From the NCBI RefSeq assembly GCF_031010195.1, contig NZ_JAUAMC010000005.1, positions 275,550 to 339,549 on the forward strand: 64,000 nucleotides of DNA. Direction: 5' to 3'. Origin of the DNA: Halomonas sp. SpR8 (GTDB lineage: Bacteria > Pseudomonadota > Gammaproteobacteria > Pseudomonadales > Halomonadaceae). The notes under the pieces were generated by a model, which saw nothing but the letters and a program-made list of their open reading frames with translations, was not told the DNA's origin and did no database searches. A program made the position numbers and the translations under genes. Shown one piece after another: positions 1-8,431 of the stretch; the stretch's first letter is position 1, and each line of letters opens with the position of its first letter.

Positions 1-286
1 TTAATGCCTGGCGGCGCGGCGTCATCCCTCGGTAGAAGATATCCACCCGCACGTGGCCGTCATGGCGAAAGGTATAAGCGGCCGCCAGCATAAAGACACT
101 GGCGTGCATATACATCACGAGCTCTTGCATAAAGATGCTGTTCACACTGAAGGCGTAACGCAGTAGTACAATCGCGAACTGAATCAACATCATAATGATG
201 ATCAGCCACGCAAGGGTACGCCCGAACCACTCTGAAGCGCGGTCCAGCGCACCAATAAACGCAGGTAGTTGTGTTGTGTCCGACAT
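1..286 (-). CDS. TRAP transporter small permease (DctQ type), 3' end cut by window edge
   Basis: The minus-strand frame opens at an ATG ending at base 286 and is still open at base 1, so about 95 N-terminal residues are visible. The product begins MSDTTQLPAFIGALDRASEW. It has a hydrophobic segment around residues 26-44 (LAWLIIIMMLIQFAIVLLRY) and a second around 53-72, followed by HDGHVRVDIFYR. That last motif, basic/acidic and right after helix 2, is typical of TRAP small permeases (DctQ/YiaM). Such subunits pair with a large DctM permease and a periplasmic binding protein for organic acid uptake; both would lie to the left of the window. No good Shine-Dalgarno is visible before the ATG, so the start is tentative. 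The family is fairly sure; the substrate is unknown. Confidence 0.75.
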   Translation of the reverse strand, partial: MSDTTQLPAFIGALDRASEWFGRTLAWLIIIMMLIQFAIVLLRYAFSVNSIFMQELVMYMHASVFMLAAAYTFRHDGHVRVDIFYRGMTPRRQAL

Positions 287-388
287 GGGAGTGTCTCGCG
301 TAAAACGGCTAAGAGGAGTCAGCGCTCCAGACAATAGCGCATATACGCTTACAATGCAGCGCCCTCGCGCTGCACAGCGTGCTTATTA

Positions 389-1225
389 TTAAATGCTTGG
401 GCGAATTGCCGCTAAACAGGCCTCGGGCAAGGGGAGATCGACAGCGATCGGCAGGTGATCGGAGAACAGGTGATCAAGCACGTGCACCTCGGCGACCTCT
501 AACGACTGCGACAACAGAATATGATCCAGCGCGTGGCGCGGCTGCCAAGAGGGGTAACTTAGCAGGGGTTTAACCGGATGCAGTGGTAGCGACGCACTAA
601 AACGCTCATGGGCATGCAGCTGGTCAGGGGTACAGTTGAGATCTCCCATCACCACAACGTGGCGCAGCGGTTGAATAATCTCACTTAAATAGTTGAGTTG
701 GCGCACCCGACCACGATGGCTGAGGGCCAAGTGGGCAACGAATACGTGCAGCGCATCCGGGCCGTCTCCAAAGCGTGCGTGGATGGCTCCGCGCCCCGGC
801 ATCGCGCCCGGCAAGCGGTGCTCCTCTATTTGGCTAGGCACCAGACGCGAAAGCAAACCGTTGCTGTGCTGGGCGATGCGCCCCAAATTGCGGTTGAGCT
901 GCTGAACATGGTGGGGAAACCCCGCTTTGGCAGCAAGATACTCCACTTGATTGACACGGCTTGAACGAAAGCTGCCGCCATCGACCTCTTGCAGCCCCAC
1001 TACGTCGAACTTACTTAACACTTCGCCCATCATATCCAAACGCTGCTGACGGCGCGGATGCGGCAATAGGTGCTGCCAACTGCGCGTAAGATAGTGATGA
1101 TACGCCGACGTTTGAATGCCCACCTGCAAGTTGAATGTCAGCAAGCGCAGGTGGCCATCTTCAAGCAGCGTAGAGCGAGGGCCGCTCAATGCGGTCTCCT
1201 CACGCTCCCTAGCTTCACGCAACAC
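389..1225 (-). CDS. Endonuclease/exonuclease/phosphatase (EEP) family hydrolase
   Basis: 278-residue protein of the DNase I-like metal-dependent hydrolase superfamily. Family motifs appear in order: TFNLQVG (Asn that positions the metal), GLQEVDGG (metal-binding Glu), HLALSHRGR, VMGDLNCTP (catalytic Asp/Asn) and C-terminal FSDHLPIAVDL (catalytic Asp-His). No signal peptide is apparent, so it is probably cytoplasmic. Members cleave phosphodiester bonds in nucleic acids or phospholipids; the motifs do not decide the substrate. The start is GTG, two bases after the dsbA stop, so it is probably translationally coupled to dsbA. Family certain, function unknown. Confidence 0.85.
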   Translation of the reverse strand: MLREAREREETALSGPRSTLLEDGHLRLLTFNLQVGIQTSAYHHYLTRSWQHLLPHPRRQQRLDMMGEVLSKFDVVGLQEVDGGSFRSSRVNQVEYLAAKAGFPHHVQQLNRNLGRIAQHSNGLLSRLVPSQIEEHRLPGAMPGRGAIHARFGDGPDALHVFVAHLALSHRGRVRQLNYLSEIIQPLRHVVVMGDLNCTPDQLHAHERFSASLPLHPVKPLLSYPSWQPRHALDHILLSQSLEVAEVHVLDHLFSDHLPIAVDLPLPEACLAAIRPSI

Positions 1226-1227
1226 GG

Positions 1228-1860
1228 TTATTCAGCGCGCTCGGCACGCACCTGCTCAACCAGCGCATCAGCTATCTGCGGCATATTTTCCAGACTACCA
1301 GCAGTGCTAGGCGTTACCACATAACGGCCATCAATGACCAGTGCCGGTACGCCCATCAGCTTCATTTGGCGCATCCGGCTGTTAGCCTTATTCACTTCGC
1401 TGCGCACGCTAAAATCGGTCAGCGCTTGTTTGGCTTCCTCTTCACTGACGCCATAGTTAGCGAAGAAAGCGGCAATTTCATCGGGCTCAGTAAGCGACTG
1501 CTTCTCCTGATGGATGGCATTAAAGAAATCGGCATGTAGCTCGTCTTCAATGCCCAACGACTCAGCCGCGTAAAAAGCGGTGGCGTGAGTGTTCCAATCG
1601 CCGCCCATGGTGGCAGGCATATGCTCTACGCTAACGTCGTCGTCCAGCGTCTCGTACCACTCGTTAACCGGGGTTTGCAGCCGGTAACAGTGTGGGCAAC
1701 CAAACCAGAATACTTCGGTGACTTCAATTTGGCCGTCTTCGACGTGGGTCTCTACCGGTGACTCAAGCACCTCATAGTCTTGGCCTTCAACTATATCCTG
1801 GGCACTTACTGCGGCAGAAAGTCCCAAACCGGCCATCGCGACCATTAGCGTTTTAAGCAT
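1228..1860 (-). CDS. dsbA: Periplasmic thiol:disulfide interchange protein DsbA
   Basis: 210 residues. An N-terminal signal peptide (MLKTLMVAMAGLGLSAAVSA) precedes a thioredoxin fold. The active site is FWFGCPHCYR with Cys55 and Cys58; CPHC is the classic strongly oxidising DsbA dipeptide. The cis-proline loop is MGVPALVID near residue 170. DsbA introduces disulfides into exported proteins and is reoxidised by DsbB, which is not in this window. A GGAG ribosome site lies about 10 bases before the ATG. The EEP hydrolase gene follows almost without a gap. Neighbouring cytochrome c4 is also periplasmic, a common gammaproteobacterial arrangement. Confidence 0.95.
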   Translation of the reverse strand: MLKTLMVAMAGLGLSAAVSAQDIVEGQDYEVLESPVETHVEDGQIEVTEVFWFGCPHCYRLQTPVNEWYETLDDDVSVEHMPATMGGDWNTHATAFYAAESLGIEDELHADFFNAIHQEKQSLTEPDEIAAFFANYGVSEEEAKQALTDFSVRSEVNKANSRMRQMKLMGVPALVIDGRYVVTPSTAGSLENMPQIADALVEQVRAERAE

Positions 1861-2027
1861 TGTATAAATTCTCCATGGGTAAGCGAGGAGTATGACCGTG
1901 AATACATTAGCGGGTTCCCTTAGCTAGCACATTGGCATCGCAAACGAGAACCCGCAAACGGCATAGCGACGCGGGCAAGCTTTCAAAGCTTAATTCGTAA
2001 ACTACTTTATAAAATTAATTTATAAAA

Positions 2028-2657
2028 TCAGTTCAGGCCTAAGAGATAGTTAGCCACTGCTTCCATATCGCTATCACTCATTTTTGAAGCGATATCGCCC
2101 ATGATGTTGTTGGGGCTGTTATTACGCTCGCCTGCCGCGAAATCCTGCAGCGTTGAGACCGTGTACTGAGCGTGCTGCCCGGAAAGGCCCGGGTATACGG
2201 CGCTACCGATACCAACGCCCGTTGGCGTGTGGCAGGCAGCACAGGCGGGGATGCCTTTCGAGATATCACCAGCGCGGTACAGCTCTTCACCGCGAGCCAA
2301 TAATTCAGCATCTTCGTCGCTGGTTTGCCCCAGGTTGGCGTCCTGGCGTGCAAAGTGGGCTGCCACATCCCAAGCGTCTTGATCAGAGTAGTCGTCCACC
2401 TGACCGGCCATTTGGGCAACCACACGATTGCCGTCGCGGATATCCATGATCTGTTTGGCCAGATAAGACATCTGCTGGCCCGCTAGGTTAGGGAAAGCGC
2501 CCGATGGGCTAATGCCCTGCTGCCCATGGCAGGCGGCGCAGGTTTGGGCCATTTCCTGGCCAGCAGATGCATCTGCATCGGCTTGGTAGTCCGTTTGAGC
2601 GTGGGCGGTGCCAACGGCGCCCATGGTAATTGCCAGGCTTGCCAGTAACTTTCTCAT
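2028..2657 (-). CDS. Dihaem cytochrome c4
   Basis: 209 residues from the ATG at 2657. That start gives a clean signal peptide (MRKLLASLAITMGAVGTAHA); the open frame reaches further upstream, but the extra residues do not resemble a leader. Two haem c sites, CAACHGQQG and CAACHTPTG, lie in two homologous halves, as expected for cytochrome c4. Distal Met ligands are likely in the QMSYLAKQI/QMAGQV and NNIMGDIASKM regions. It is a periplasmic, membrane-associated electron carrier to terminal oxidases. It is divergent from engB, an arrangement also seen in Pseudomonas. Confidence 0.92.
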   Translation of the reverse strand: MRKLLASLAITMGAVGTAHAQTDYQADADASAGQEMAQTCAACHGQQGISPSGAFPNLAGQQMSYLAKQIMDIRDGNRVVAQMAGQVDDYSDQDAWDVAAHFARQDANLGQTSDEDAELLARGEELYRAGDISKGIPACAACHTPTGVGIGSAVYPGLSGQHAQYTVSTLQDFAAGERNNSPNNIMGDIASKMSDSDMEAVANYLLGLN

Positions 2658-3016
2658 TGCTATTCCACTATGCCGTTTTATGTTTGACTGGTACGCACCC
2701 TGGGCGCTTCCCAGGCTCCACAAGTTACCAGGGTTAGCTCCGCCAAAACGAACAACGCATTGCATTAGTCGCTGTCGGCTAGAGCGCGATGGTACACTAG
2801 CGCCCCAGGTCGCAGATATAAACCGCTTGCATTATAACGAATCACCCCAGCGGCGGGAATGCAAGTCCTGGCCTGCTTTAGGGGTGGTTCGTCGCAGTAC
2901 TGCTCTCTGCTTTTTATCATGATTCGCCGCCATGGGCGCTACTTTACGTGATGGTGAGGTGATGTCATTGCGCGTTGAGCAGGCCGCTCTTATGTTCGTT
3001 TTTCAGGATCAAGTCC
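2658..3016. promoter_or_regulatory. Divergent intergenic region between cytochrome c4 and engB
   Basis: This 359-bp gap must carry promoters for both flanking genes. A 6-bp inverted repeat (CCTGGG, 5-nt loop, CCCAGG) at 2699-2715 sits in the cytochrome c4 leader. AT-rich TATAAC-like elements occur near 2824-2840. Open frames cross the gap in both directions but lack recognisable domains and ribosome sites, so I call no gene here. Confidence 0.4.
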
Positions 3017-3664
3017 ATGTCTACCTTCCATGATAGCCCTGTCGCTCGGCTGAACTACCCGACGGCAAATTTTATTATCAGCGCCCCCACCTTGGCACTG
3101 TGCCCGGATGATACTGGCGCTGAAGTGGCCTTTGCCGGTCGCTCAAACGCGGGAAAATCAAGTGCTATCAACGCACTGACCCAACAAAACGCCTTGGCGC
3201 GCACCTCACGTACGCCGGGCCGCACCCAGCTTATTAACTTTTTTAGCGTCATGAATGATGAATCGCGACGCTTGGTCGATTTGCCCGGTTATGGCTACGC
3301 CAAGGTGCCGGAATCGGTCAAGCTAGAGTGGCAAAAGCACTTAGCCGAGTACCTGCGCAATCGCTTTAGTTTACGCGGTTTAGTACTGCTAATGGACGTG
3401 CGCCACCCGCTTACCGAGTTTGATCAGATGATGCTCGACTACGCCGACCAGCGCGAAATGCCGGTGCATATTCTGCTGACGAAGGCCGACAAACTCAAAA
3501 AAGGCCCCGCCAGCGCCTCTTTGCAAAAAGTACGTTCGCGCTTGAAGGAGTGGGAAGACTTAGTCTCCGTACAGTTATTCTCGTCGCTCAAGCGCGACGG
3601 CGTCGATACGCTGTCCCAGAAGCTGGATCAGTGGTTGCACACGCCGCCTGAAGACGCCATCTAG
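3017..3664 (+). CDS. engB: Ribosome biogenesis GTP-binding protein EngB/YihA
   Basis: 215 residues from the ATG at 3017, which has AGGA 8 bases upstream and gives an N-terminus ([20 protein letters not shown]) matching the family length; an upstream in-frame start lacks this support. G motifs: G1 [10 protein letters not shown]2 region [11 protein letters not shown]3 [11 protein letters not shown]4 TKADK, G5 near FSSLKRDG. EngB is an essential TrmE-Era-family GTPase for late 50S subunit assembly. Its TAG stop overlaps the stop of convergent yigB: both genes end within the same four bases, CTAG. Confidence 0.95.
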   Translation: MSTFHDSPVARLNYPTANFIISAPTLALCPDDTGAEVAFAGRSNAGKSSAINALTQQNALARTSRTPGRTQLINFFSVMNDESRRLVDLPGYGYAKVPESVKLEWQKHLAEYLRNRFSLRGLVLLMDVRHPLTEFDQMMLDYADQREMPVHILLTKADKLKKGPASASLQKVRSRLKEWEDLVSVQLFSSLKRDGVDTLSQKLDQWLHTPPEDAI

Positions 3665-4398
3665 TCACTTTTTTCTAACGTCTCAAGCACGCTGGGCAGC
3701 TCTTTAATATGGGCAATGCGGTGCACGCGCGGAGGCAGCGCTTGCTCACCCGTGTCAGAAATCCAAACCGCATGCATGCCCAACTGCTGTGCGGGCAGTA
3801 TGTCTTCTTGCCACGAGTCGCCTACGTGCATGGCGCATTCAGGCGCTACGTTTAAACGTGAGAGCGCGGTGAGAAACGGCGCTGGATCAGGCTTCGGCGT
3901 AAGCAGCTCGCCTGCGGCAATCGCCACCGGAAAGTAGCTGGCCAGCGGCTGGCGCGCTAAATGGATATTACCGTTGGTGATGGCCGCCAGTTGATAGCGC
4001 TCCGCCAAGGCGGCTAGCAAACCGGCCGCTTCTGGGTGGGGCGTAACCTGTACGCGCAGACGGTGAAACTCATTCATCGCCGCTGCCGCCCACATCAAGG
4101 CCGCACTGCGGGGCAAACCTTCGGCTTCTAACTGGGACTCTAGCGCGCGCAGTCGCAGCCAGGTGAAGTCGCCACGCCGTTCAGGCACCTGTTTAGCCAG
4201 CTGTTGACGACGCTGCAGATAATCCTGTCCGCCACCCTCGTGGGTTAATCCCAGCGCTTCTTCCTGGCGCGCCGCTCGCCAAGCCTCAAGTGCCTCCAAC
4301 AGCCAACGGTAATGGCCCTCTTCGGTGCGCGCCATCACCCCGTGGTTATCCCATAGCGTGTCATCAAGATCGAAGGTAATCGCCTGCAGCGTGGTCAT
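3661..4398 (-). CDS. yigB: HAD-superfamily phosphatase, YigB-like
   Basis: 245 residues from the ATG at 4398, preceded by AGGAG; the frame is open further upstream but there it only shadows xerC. HAD motifs: [11 protein letters not shown] (nucleophile Asp and acid/base Asp), [21 protein letters not shown] and [11 protein letters not shown]. coli YigB dephosphorylates FMN, and in E. coli the order dapF-yigA-xerC-yigB is conserved as here, so the symbol rests on both sequence class and synteny. It follows xerC by 16 bases. A broader sugar- or nucleotide-phosphate specificity remains possible. Confidence 0.85.
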   Translation of the reverse strand: MTTLQAITFDLDDTLWDNHGVMARTEEGHYRWLLEALEAWRAARQEEALGLTHEGGGQDYLQRRQQLAKQVPERRGDFTWLRLRALESQLEAEGLPRSAALMWAAAAMNEFHRLRVQVTPHPEAAGLLAALAERYQLAAITNGNIHLARQPLASYFPVAIAAGELLTPKPDPAPFLTALSRLNVAPECAMHVGDSWQEDILPAQQLGMHAVWISDTGEQALPPRVHRIAHIKELPSVLETLEKSD

Positions 4399-4414
4399 GG
4401 TTTGTGCTCCTGGG

Positions 4415-5341
4415 CTATTTTTTTCCTGGACTGGGACTTCTTTTAGCCCGGGGATGCGCCGCGTCGTAGCTGGTCGCGAGATGCTGCCAATCCAGCCGGG
4501 TATAGATTTGCGTGGTCGAAAGATTAGCGTGCCCCAGCAGCTCTTGTACCGCTCGCAGGTCTTGGCTCGATTCCAACATATGGCTGGCAAAAGAGTGGCG
4601 TAACCGGTGCGGGTGCAAATGCTCCGGCAAGCCGCGGGCAAGCGATAGCTGCGCTAGGCGTTTTTGAATGGCGCGATGGCCCAAGCGGGTACCGCGTTGA
4701 CCCACAAACAGCGCCGTCTCATTGATGGGCGCAAGCGCTGAGCGACAGCCCAGCCACTCGGCCAACGCCTGCTGCGCACGCCGCCCTACCGGTACCTGGC
4801 GCGGCTTACTGCCTTTGCCTATCACTCTGACTCGGCTGTTTTGCAAATCTCCTAGGTCTAGCGCCGCCAGCTCCGCTAAACGCAGGCCACTGGAGTAAAA
4901 CAGCTCGAGAATGGCTTGATCCCGGATGCCTAATGGCGAATCGTCGTGGGGAGTATCGAGAAAGCGTGCCAGCGCGTCGACATCGACCGGGCGCGGCAGG
5001 TGGCTGGGCTGTTTGGGTGTACGCAATAGACCCACTGGGTTATCGGCCAGCACACCCTGCTTGACCAGATAATCGGCGAAACTGGAAAGCGCCGCTCGGC
5101 GCCGGGCGAGGCTTCTCGGCGCTAGGCCTCGGCTACGCTCGGCGCCCAGAAATGCCCGCAGCAGCGCAGTATCTAGCGCCGCGGGGTCGGTCACCTCACG
5201 GCGCTCAGTAAATTTGCATAGTGCGCCCAGATCATGCCGATAAGCCTCAACGGTAGCAGGGCTGGCGTGAGCTGCCAGCACGATTAGGAAGGCTTCAACG
5301 CGCTTGGCTATTGGCGTTTCAGCCTTGGCTGTCTCAGCCAT
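4415..5341 (-). CDS. xerC: Tyrosine site-specific recombinase XerC
   Basis: 308 residues from the ATG at 5341, which lies within the last codons of the DUF484 gene (8-bp overlap); longer readings of the frame are DUF484 shadow. The N-terminal SAM-like core-binding domain (about residues 5-90) includes SPATVEAYRHDL. The catalytic residues are present: Arg in SGLRLAELA, Lys in GKGSKPRQVP, His-x-x-Arg in HPHRLRHSFA, His in LLGHANLSTT and the nucleophile Tyr in TTQIYTRLD. XerC with XerD (not here) resolves chromosome dimers at dif under FtsK control. The order dapF-DUF484-xerC-yigB is the classic chromosomal locus, so this is not a mobile integrase. Confidence 0.95.
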   Translation of the reverse strand: MAETAKAETPIAKRVEAFLIVLAAHASPATVEAYRHDLGALCKFTERREVTDPAALDTALLRAFLGAERSRGLAPRSLARRRAALSSFADYLVKQGVLADNPVGLLRTPKQPSHLPRPVDVDALARFLDTPHDDSPLGIRDQAILELFYSSGLRLAELAALDLGDLQNSRVRVIGKGSKPRQVPVGRRAQQALAEWLGCRSALAPINETALFVGQRGTRLGHRAIQKRLAQLSLARGLPEHLHPHRLRHSFASHMLESSQDLRAVQELLGHANLSTTQIYTRLDWQHLATSYDAAHPRAKRSPSPGKK

Positions 5342-6044
5342 AATCGCCCAGGCGCAACAGCAAGCGCGCGACGATATCGCCCAGGTACTCGGTGAAGAGC
5401 GTGTCCATACTGGCCCGATAGGCATCAGGGCTGGGGCTAGCCAGCAGCAGATAGCCCAATGGATCACCCGCCGAGAGGCGCGAAATAGCGCAAGAACCCG
5501 CTTTACGGGGCGCTTTGACGTGCGGCAGCAGGCACTTCCAATCGCTGACGCTAAGCTTAACGCAGCGGCTGGTGCGGCCATCCAGCAGCGCCGCTAAGCG
5601 CGTGCTGGCGTGCTGATCGAGTACGTGGCGCGGCGGCTGCGGAGGCGTTGGCTCACTATCGCTTAGCGTCGCCGGGCACCACAGCGCCATGGCTGGGGTT
5701 TCAAAGCGTTCGCTAAGCTGGGTCGCCAACGCTTGAGCCAACGCATCGCGATCCGGCGCTTCCACCAGCGCGATCAACGTTTCGCGCAGCCGACGGTACT
5801 GGGACTCGTTGTGACGAGCGGTTTCCAGCAGGTGCTCCAGACGGCCTTCGGCTGTTTCAGCACGCTGACGCAGGTCTAACACCAGGCGCTCCAGCAGTGA
5901 TACCGCCCCGTCGATATTCGGGTGGGGCACCTGTAGTTGTTGCAACAACCCTTCACGACCAACGAAAAAATCGGGATGACGCGCCAGCCAGAACGCCACT
6001 TGATCAGGATCGAGCGTTTTGCGGGGTTCAGGGGCTTGTGACAT
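5334..6044 (-). CDS. DUF484 family protein (YigA-type)
   Basis: 236 residues, preceded by a strong GAGGAG. The N-terminal segment (DPDQVAFWLARHPDFFVGRE) is the DUF484 hallmark. A helical, probably coiled-coil stretch (about 45-90, LERLVLDLRQRAETAEGRLE) leads into a GAF-like domain ending in DPLGYLLLASPSPDAYRASM. Members are always found next to xerC and dapF, but their biochemical role is not established; the GAF-like fold suggests ligand binding or dimerisation. Translation is probably coupled to xerC through the overlap. Confidence 0.88.
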   Translation of the reverse strand: MSQAPEPRKTLDPDQVAFWLARHPDFFVGREGLLQQLQVPHPNIDGAVSLLERLVLDLRQRAETAEGRLEHLLETARHNESQYRRLRETLIALVEAPDRDALAQALATQLSERFETPAMALWCPATLSDSEPTPPQPPRHVLDQHASTRLAALLDGRTSRCVKLSVSDWKCLLPHVKAPRKAGSCAISRLSAGDPLGYLLLASPSPDAYRASMDTLFTEYLGDIVARLLLRLGDYG

Positions 6045-6072
6045 CGCCGTTCTCCTCGAATTAATTGAGTGC

Positions 6073-6167
6073 TGCTTAACCTAAGTACTGCTTAAACTAA
6101 GTACTAATTAACCTAAGTACTAATTAACTTAAGTACTAATTAACTTAAGTACTGCTTAACTAAGCGC
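6073..6167. repeat. 16-bp tandem repeat between dapF and the DUF484 gene
   Basis: Five full 16-bp units run head to tail: 6073-6088, 6089-6104, 6105-6120, 6121-6136, 6137-6152. They read TGCTTAACCTAAGTAC, TGCTTAAACTAAGTAC, TAATTAACCTAAGTAC and TAATTAACTTAAGTAC twice. A degenerate sixth unit (6153-6167) contains the dapF stop codon. Each unit is AT-rich and packed with short palindromes (TTAA, AGTAC/T, CTTAAG). It fills almost the whole gap between two co-oriented genes of one operon. Confidence 0.9.
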
Positions 6168-6989
6168 TACGCGGCCATCGAAGACGCGTGTGGCCGGACC
6201 CACCATTGTTAATGCCCCTTCAGGGTCAGGCCACTCAATGCTGAGCTCCCCACCGGGTAAGTGGACTTTCACGGGGCTTTTTAACAGCCCCTGACGAATA
6301 CCGCTGGCCACTGCCGCACAGGCGCCTGTACCGCAGGCCAGCGTTTCGCCACTGCCGCGCTCATACACGCGCAGACGTATTTCACTAGGCGAGAGCACCT
6401 GCATAAAGCCCACGTTAACACGCTTTGGAAAACGCGGGTGCGCTTCAACCAACGGCCCCAGCCGCTCGACCGGGGCGTCGTCCACGCTATCGACCTGAAT
6501 GACCGCATGGGGGTTGCCCATTGAGACTACGCCGATCTGCAGCGTTTCATCGCCCACAGCTAGCTGATGCAGCGGTTGATCGCCAGGGGCCTCAAACGGC
6601 AGCGCCAAGGGGCTAAACCGCGGACGCCCCATATCCACCCGCACCATGCCATCGTGCTGAACGGCGAGCACCAGCGGGCCACCGGCGGTTTCCACATGGA
6701 TTTCATGTTTATGGGTAAGCCGCTGGTCGCGCACAAAGCGGGCAAAGCAGCGCGCGCCGTTGCCGCAGTTTTCCACTTCACTACCGTCGGCATTGTAAAT
6801 GCGGTAGCGAAAATCCATCTCCGGATCTCGAGGTGGCTCGACCACTAACAACTGATCAAAGCCAATACCGAAACGCCGGTCTGCCAGCGCGCGAATCTGT
6901 GCTTCATCCAACCGCGCGCGCTGAGTGACGAGATCGACCATGACAAAGTCATTGCCCAGACCATGCATTTTGGTGAAATGTAACAGCAT
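6156..6989 (-). CDS. dapF: Diaminopimelate epimerase
   Basis: 277 residues from the ATG at 6989. Its A overlaps the lysA stop (TAATG, 1-bp overlap), which suggests coupled translation; the upstream in-frame GTG/ATG options lie inside lysA. It starts [18 protein letters not shown]. The two catalytic cysteines are visible in [12 protein letters not shown] and [12 protein letters not shown]. It interconverts LL- and meso-diaminopimelate for lysine and peptidoglycan. Its substrate product feeds LysA, encoded just upstream. The stop codon lies inside the 16-bp tandem repeat. Confidence 0.97.
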   Translation of the reverse strand: MLLHFTKMHGLGNDFVMVDLVTQRARLDEAQIRALADRRFGIGFDQLLVVEPPRDPEMDFRYRIYNADGSEVENCGNGARCFARFVRDQRLTHKHEIHVETAGGPLVLAVQHDGMVRVDMGRPRFSPLALPFEAPGDQPLHQLAVGDETLQIGVVSMGNPHAVIQVDSVDDAPVERLGPLVEAHPRFPKRVNVGFMQVLSPSEIRLRVYERGSGETLACGTGACAAVASGIRQGLLKSPVKVHLPGGELSIEWPDPEGALTMVGPATRVFDGRVALS

Positions 6990-8260
6990 TAGCGCCCCCC
7001 TTCGGGCAACAGCGCTTCGCCCGCCCATAGGCTAGCCACAGTTTCCCGCGCGCGCACCACGTGGCAACTATCGCCATCGACCATTAGTTCGGCGGCGCGC
7101 GGGCGGCTGTTGTAGTTCGACGCCATCACAAACCCGTAGGCCCCCGCCGAGCGCACCGCGAGCAGATCACCTTCGGCAATCGCCAGCTCGCGCTCCTTGC
7201 CAAGAAAATCACCGGTTTCGCAAACGGGGCCGACCACATCGTAAAGGGCGCTTTCCCTCGGTTGGCGAGTATCCACCGGCACAATCGCCTGCCACGCTTG
7301 GTACAGAGCCGGGCGAATCAAGTCGTTCATGGCCGCATCGACAATCGCGAAGTTCTTGGTCTCTCCGGGCTTTAAAAACTCCACCCGGGTTAACATCACC
7401 CCGGCATTGGCAGCAATCGAACGGCCTGGCTCAAACAGCAGTGTCAGCTGTTCACCACCTTCCCAGCGTGAAAGTCGCGCCAGCAGTTGGCTGGCGTAAT
7501 CAAACGGCTGGGGCGGTTTTTCATCGCGGTAAGGCACGCCTAAACCACCGCCTAGATCGAGGTGCTCGATTTCGATACCGCGCTCACGCAGCCGCTCCAT
7601 CAGCATCAGCAAACGATCCAGCGCATCCAAAAAAGGTGCCGTCTCGGTAAGCTGTGAACCAATGTGGCAATCAAGGCCTTTTACCTGCAGATTGGGCAGG
7701 CTTGCAGCCAGTTCATAAACCGACAGCGCTTCATCGACCGGAATACCGAACTTATTATCCTTCAAACCGGTAGAGATATACGGATGGGTACCCGCATCCA
7801 CATCCGGGTTTACCCGCAGCGAAACCGGGGCAATCTTGCCTAGCTCACCGGCGACCCGATTCAAGCGCTCAAGCTCCGGGCGCGACTCAACGTTAAAGCA
7901 CTTAATGCCCACTTCCAGCGCACGGGTCATTTCATGGGGCTGCTTGGCAACCCCTGAAAACACTACTTTTGCCGGGTCGCCACCTGCCTTGAGCACGCGC
8001 TCAAGCTCGCCAATGGAGACGATATCAAACCCCGCCCCCAACTGGGCAAGTAGCCCCAGCACGGCCAGATTGGAGTTGGACTTCACCGCGTAACAAATCA
8101 AGTGCGGATGGCCACCCAACGCTTCGGTATAGGCGCGAAAGTGACGTTCAAAGGTCGCTTTTGAGTAGACGTAGCAGGGCGTGCCGTACTCGTCGGCAAT
8201 CCGTGACAGCGGCACATCTTCGGCATACAGCACGCCATCACGGTAATTAAAATAATCCAT
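6989..8260 (-). CDS. lysA: Diaminopimelate decarboxylase
   Basis: 423 residues; fold-type III PLP enzyme that decarboxylates meso-diaminopimelate to L-lysine. The Schiff-base lysine is in [10 protein letters not shown]. Later motifs are [27 protein letters not shown] (His near PLP), [23 protein letters not shown] and the [13 protein letters not shown] cysteine motif that contributes to the partner active site in the dimer. A strong purine-rich site (AGGAGAAGGGGAGAG) precedes the ATG. It sits between lptM (27-bp gap) and dapF (1-bp overlap), as in Pseudomonas. Confidence 0.97.
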   Translation of the reverse strand: MDYFNYRDGVLYAEDVPLSRIADEYGTPCYVYSKATFERHFRAYTEALGGHPHLICYAVKSNSNLAVLGLLAQLGAGFDIVSIGELERVLKAGGDPAKVVFSGVAKQPHEMTRALEVGIKCFNVESRPELERLNRVAGELGKIAPVSLRVNPDVDAGTHPYISTGLKDNKFGIPVDEALSVYELAASLPNLQVKGLDCHIGSQLTETAPFLDALDRLLMLMERLRERGIEIEHLDLGGGLGVPYRDEKPPQPFDYASQLLARLSRWEGGEQLTLLFEPGRSIAANAGVMLTRVEFLKPGETKNFAIVDAAMNDLIRPALYQAWQAIVPVDTRQPRESALYDVVGPVCETGDFLGKERELAIAEGDLLAVRSAGAYGFVMASNYNSRPRAAELMVDGDSCHVVRARETVASLWAGEALLPEGGR

Positions 8261-8287
8261 ATGACTCTCCCCTTCTCCTGCGACTCT

Positions 8288-8431
8288 TTATTCAGAGGGC
8301 TGGTCAGATGGCTGGCCAGACTGCTCGCTAGCAGGCGCATCGTCCGGTAGATATAACGGCCCTTTTTGCCCACAGGCAGTAACCGCGGTTAACAGCAACG
8401 CCGCAAGGGCGATGATTGCTAGCGTTTTCAT
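8288..8431 (-). CDS. lptM: LPS-translocon maturation chaperone LptM (YifL-type lipoprotein)
   Basis: 47-residue lipoprotein, easily missed by length cut-offs. It begins [20 protein letters not shown], a lipoprotein signal whose lipobox ends at Cys20. The mature part opens [14 protein letters not shown], the conserved LptM/YifL/LppL signature (CG-KGPLY-P), followed by a Ser/Gln/Pro-rich tail. Its ATG overlaps the argH stop as ATGA, so it is probably translationally coupled to argH. LptM in E. coli binds LptD and promotes correct disulfide formation in the LPS translocon; the location immediately before lysA/dapF matches Pseudomonas lppL and E. coli yifL. Confidence 0.92.
   Translation of the reverse strand: MKTLAIIALAALLLTAVTACGQKGPLYLPDDAPASEQSGQPSDQPSE

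Noticed and set aside
2608..2922. Plus-strand frame of 104 codons across the cytochrome c4 promoter
   Set aside because: It runs antisense over the cytochrome c4 signal peptide and the intergenic gap, with no domain and no ribosome site.
4415..5341. Integrase marking a genomic island
   Set aside because: The tyrosine recombinase is in the conserved dapF-DUF484-xerC-yigB locus and is the housekeeping XerC.
6073..6167. Possible CRISPR array
   Set aside because: The 16-bp units are contiguous with no unique spacers and there are no cas genes; it is a simple tandem repeat.
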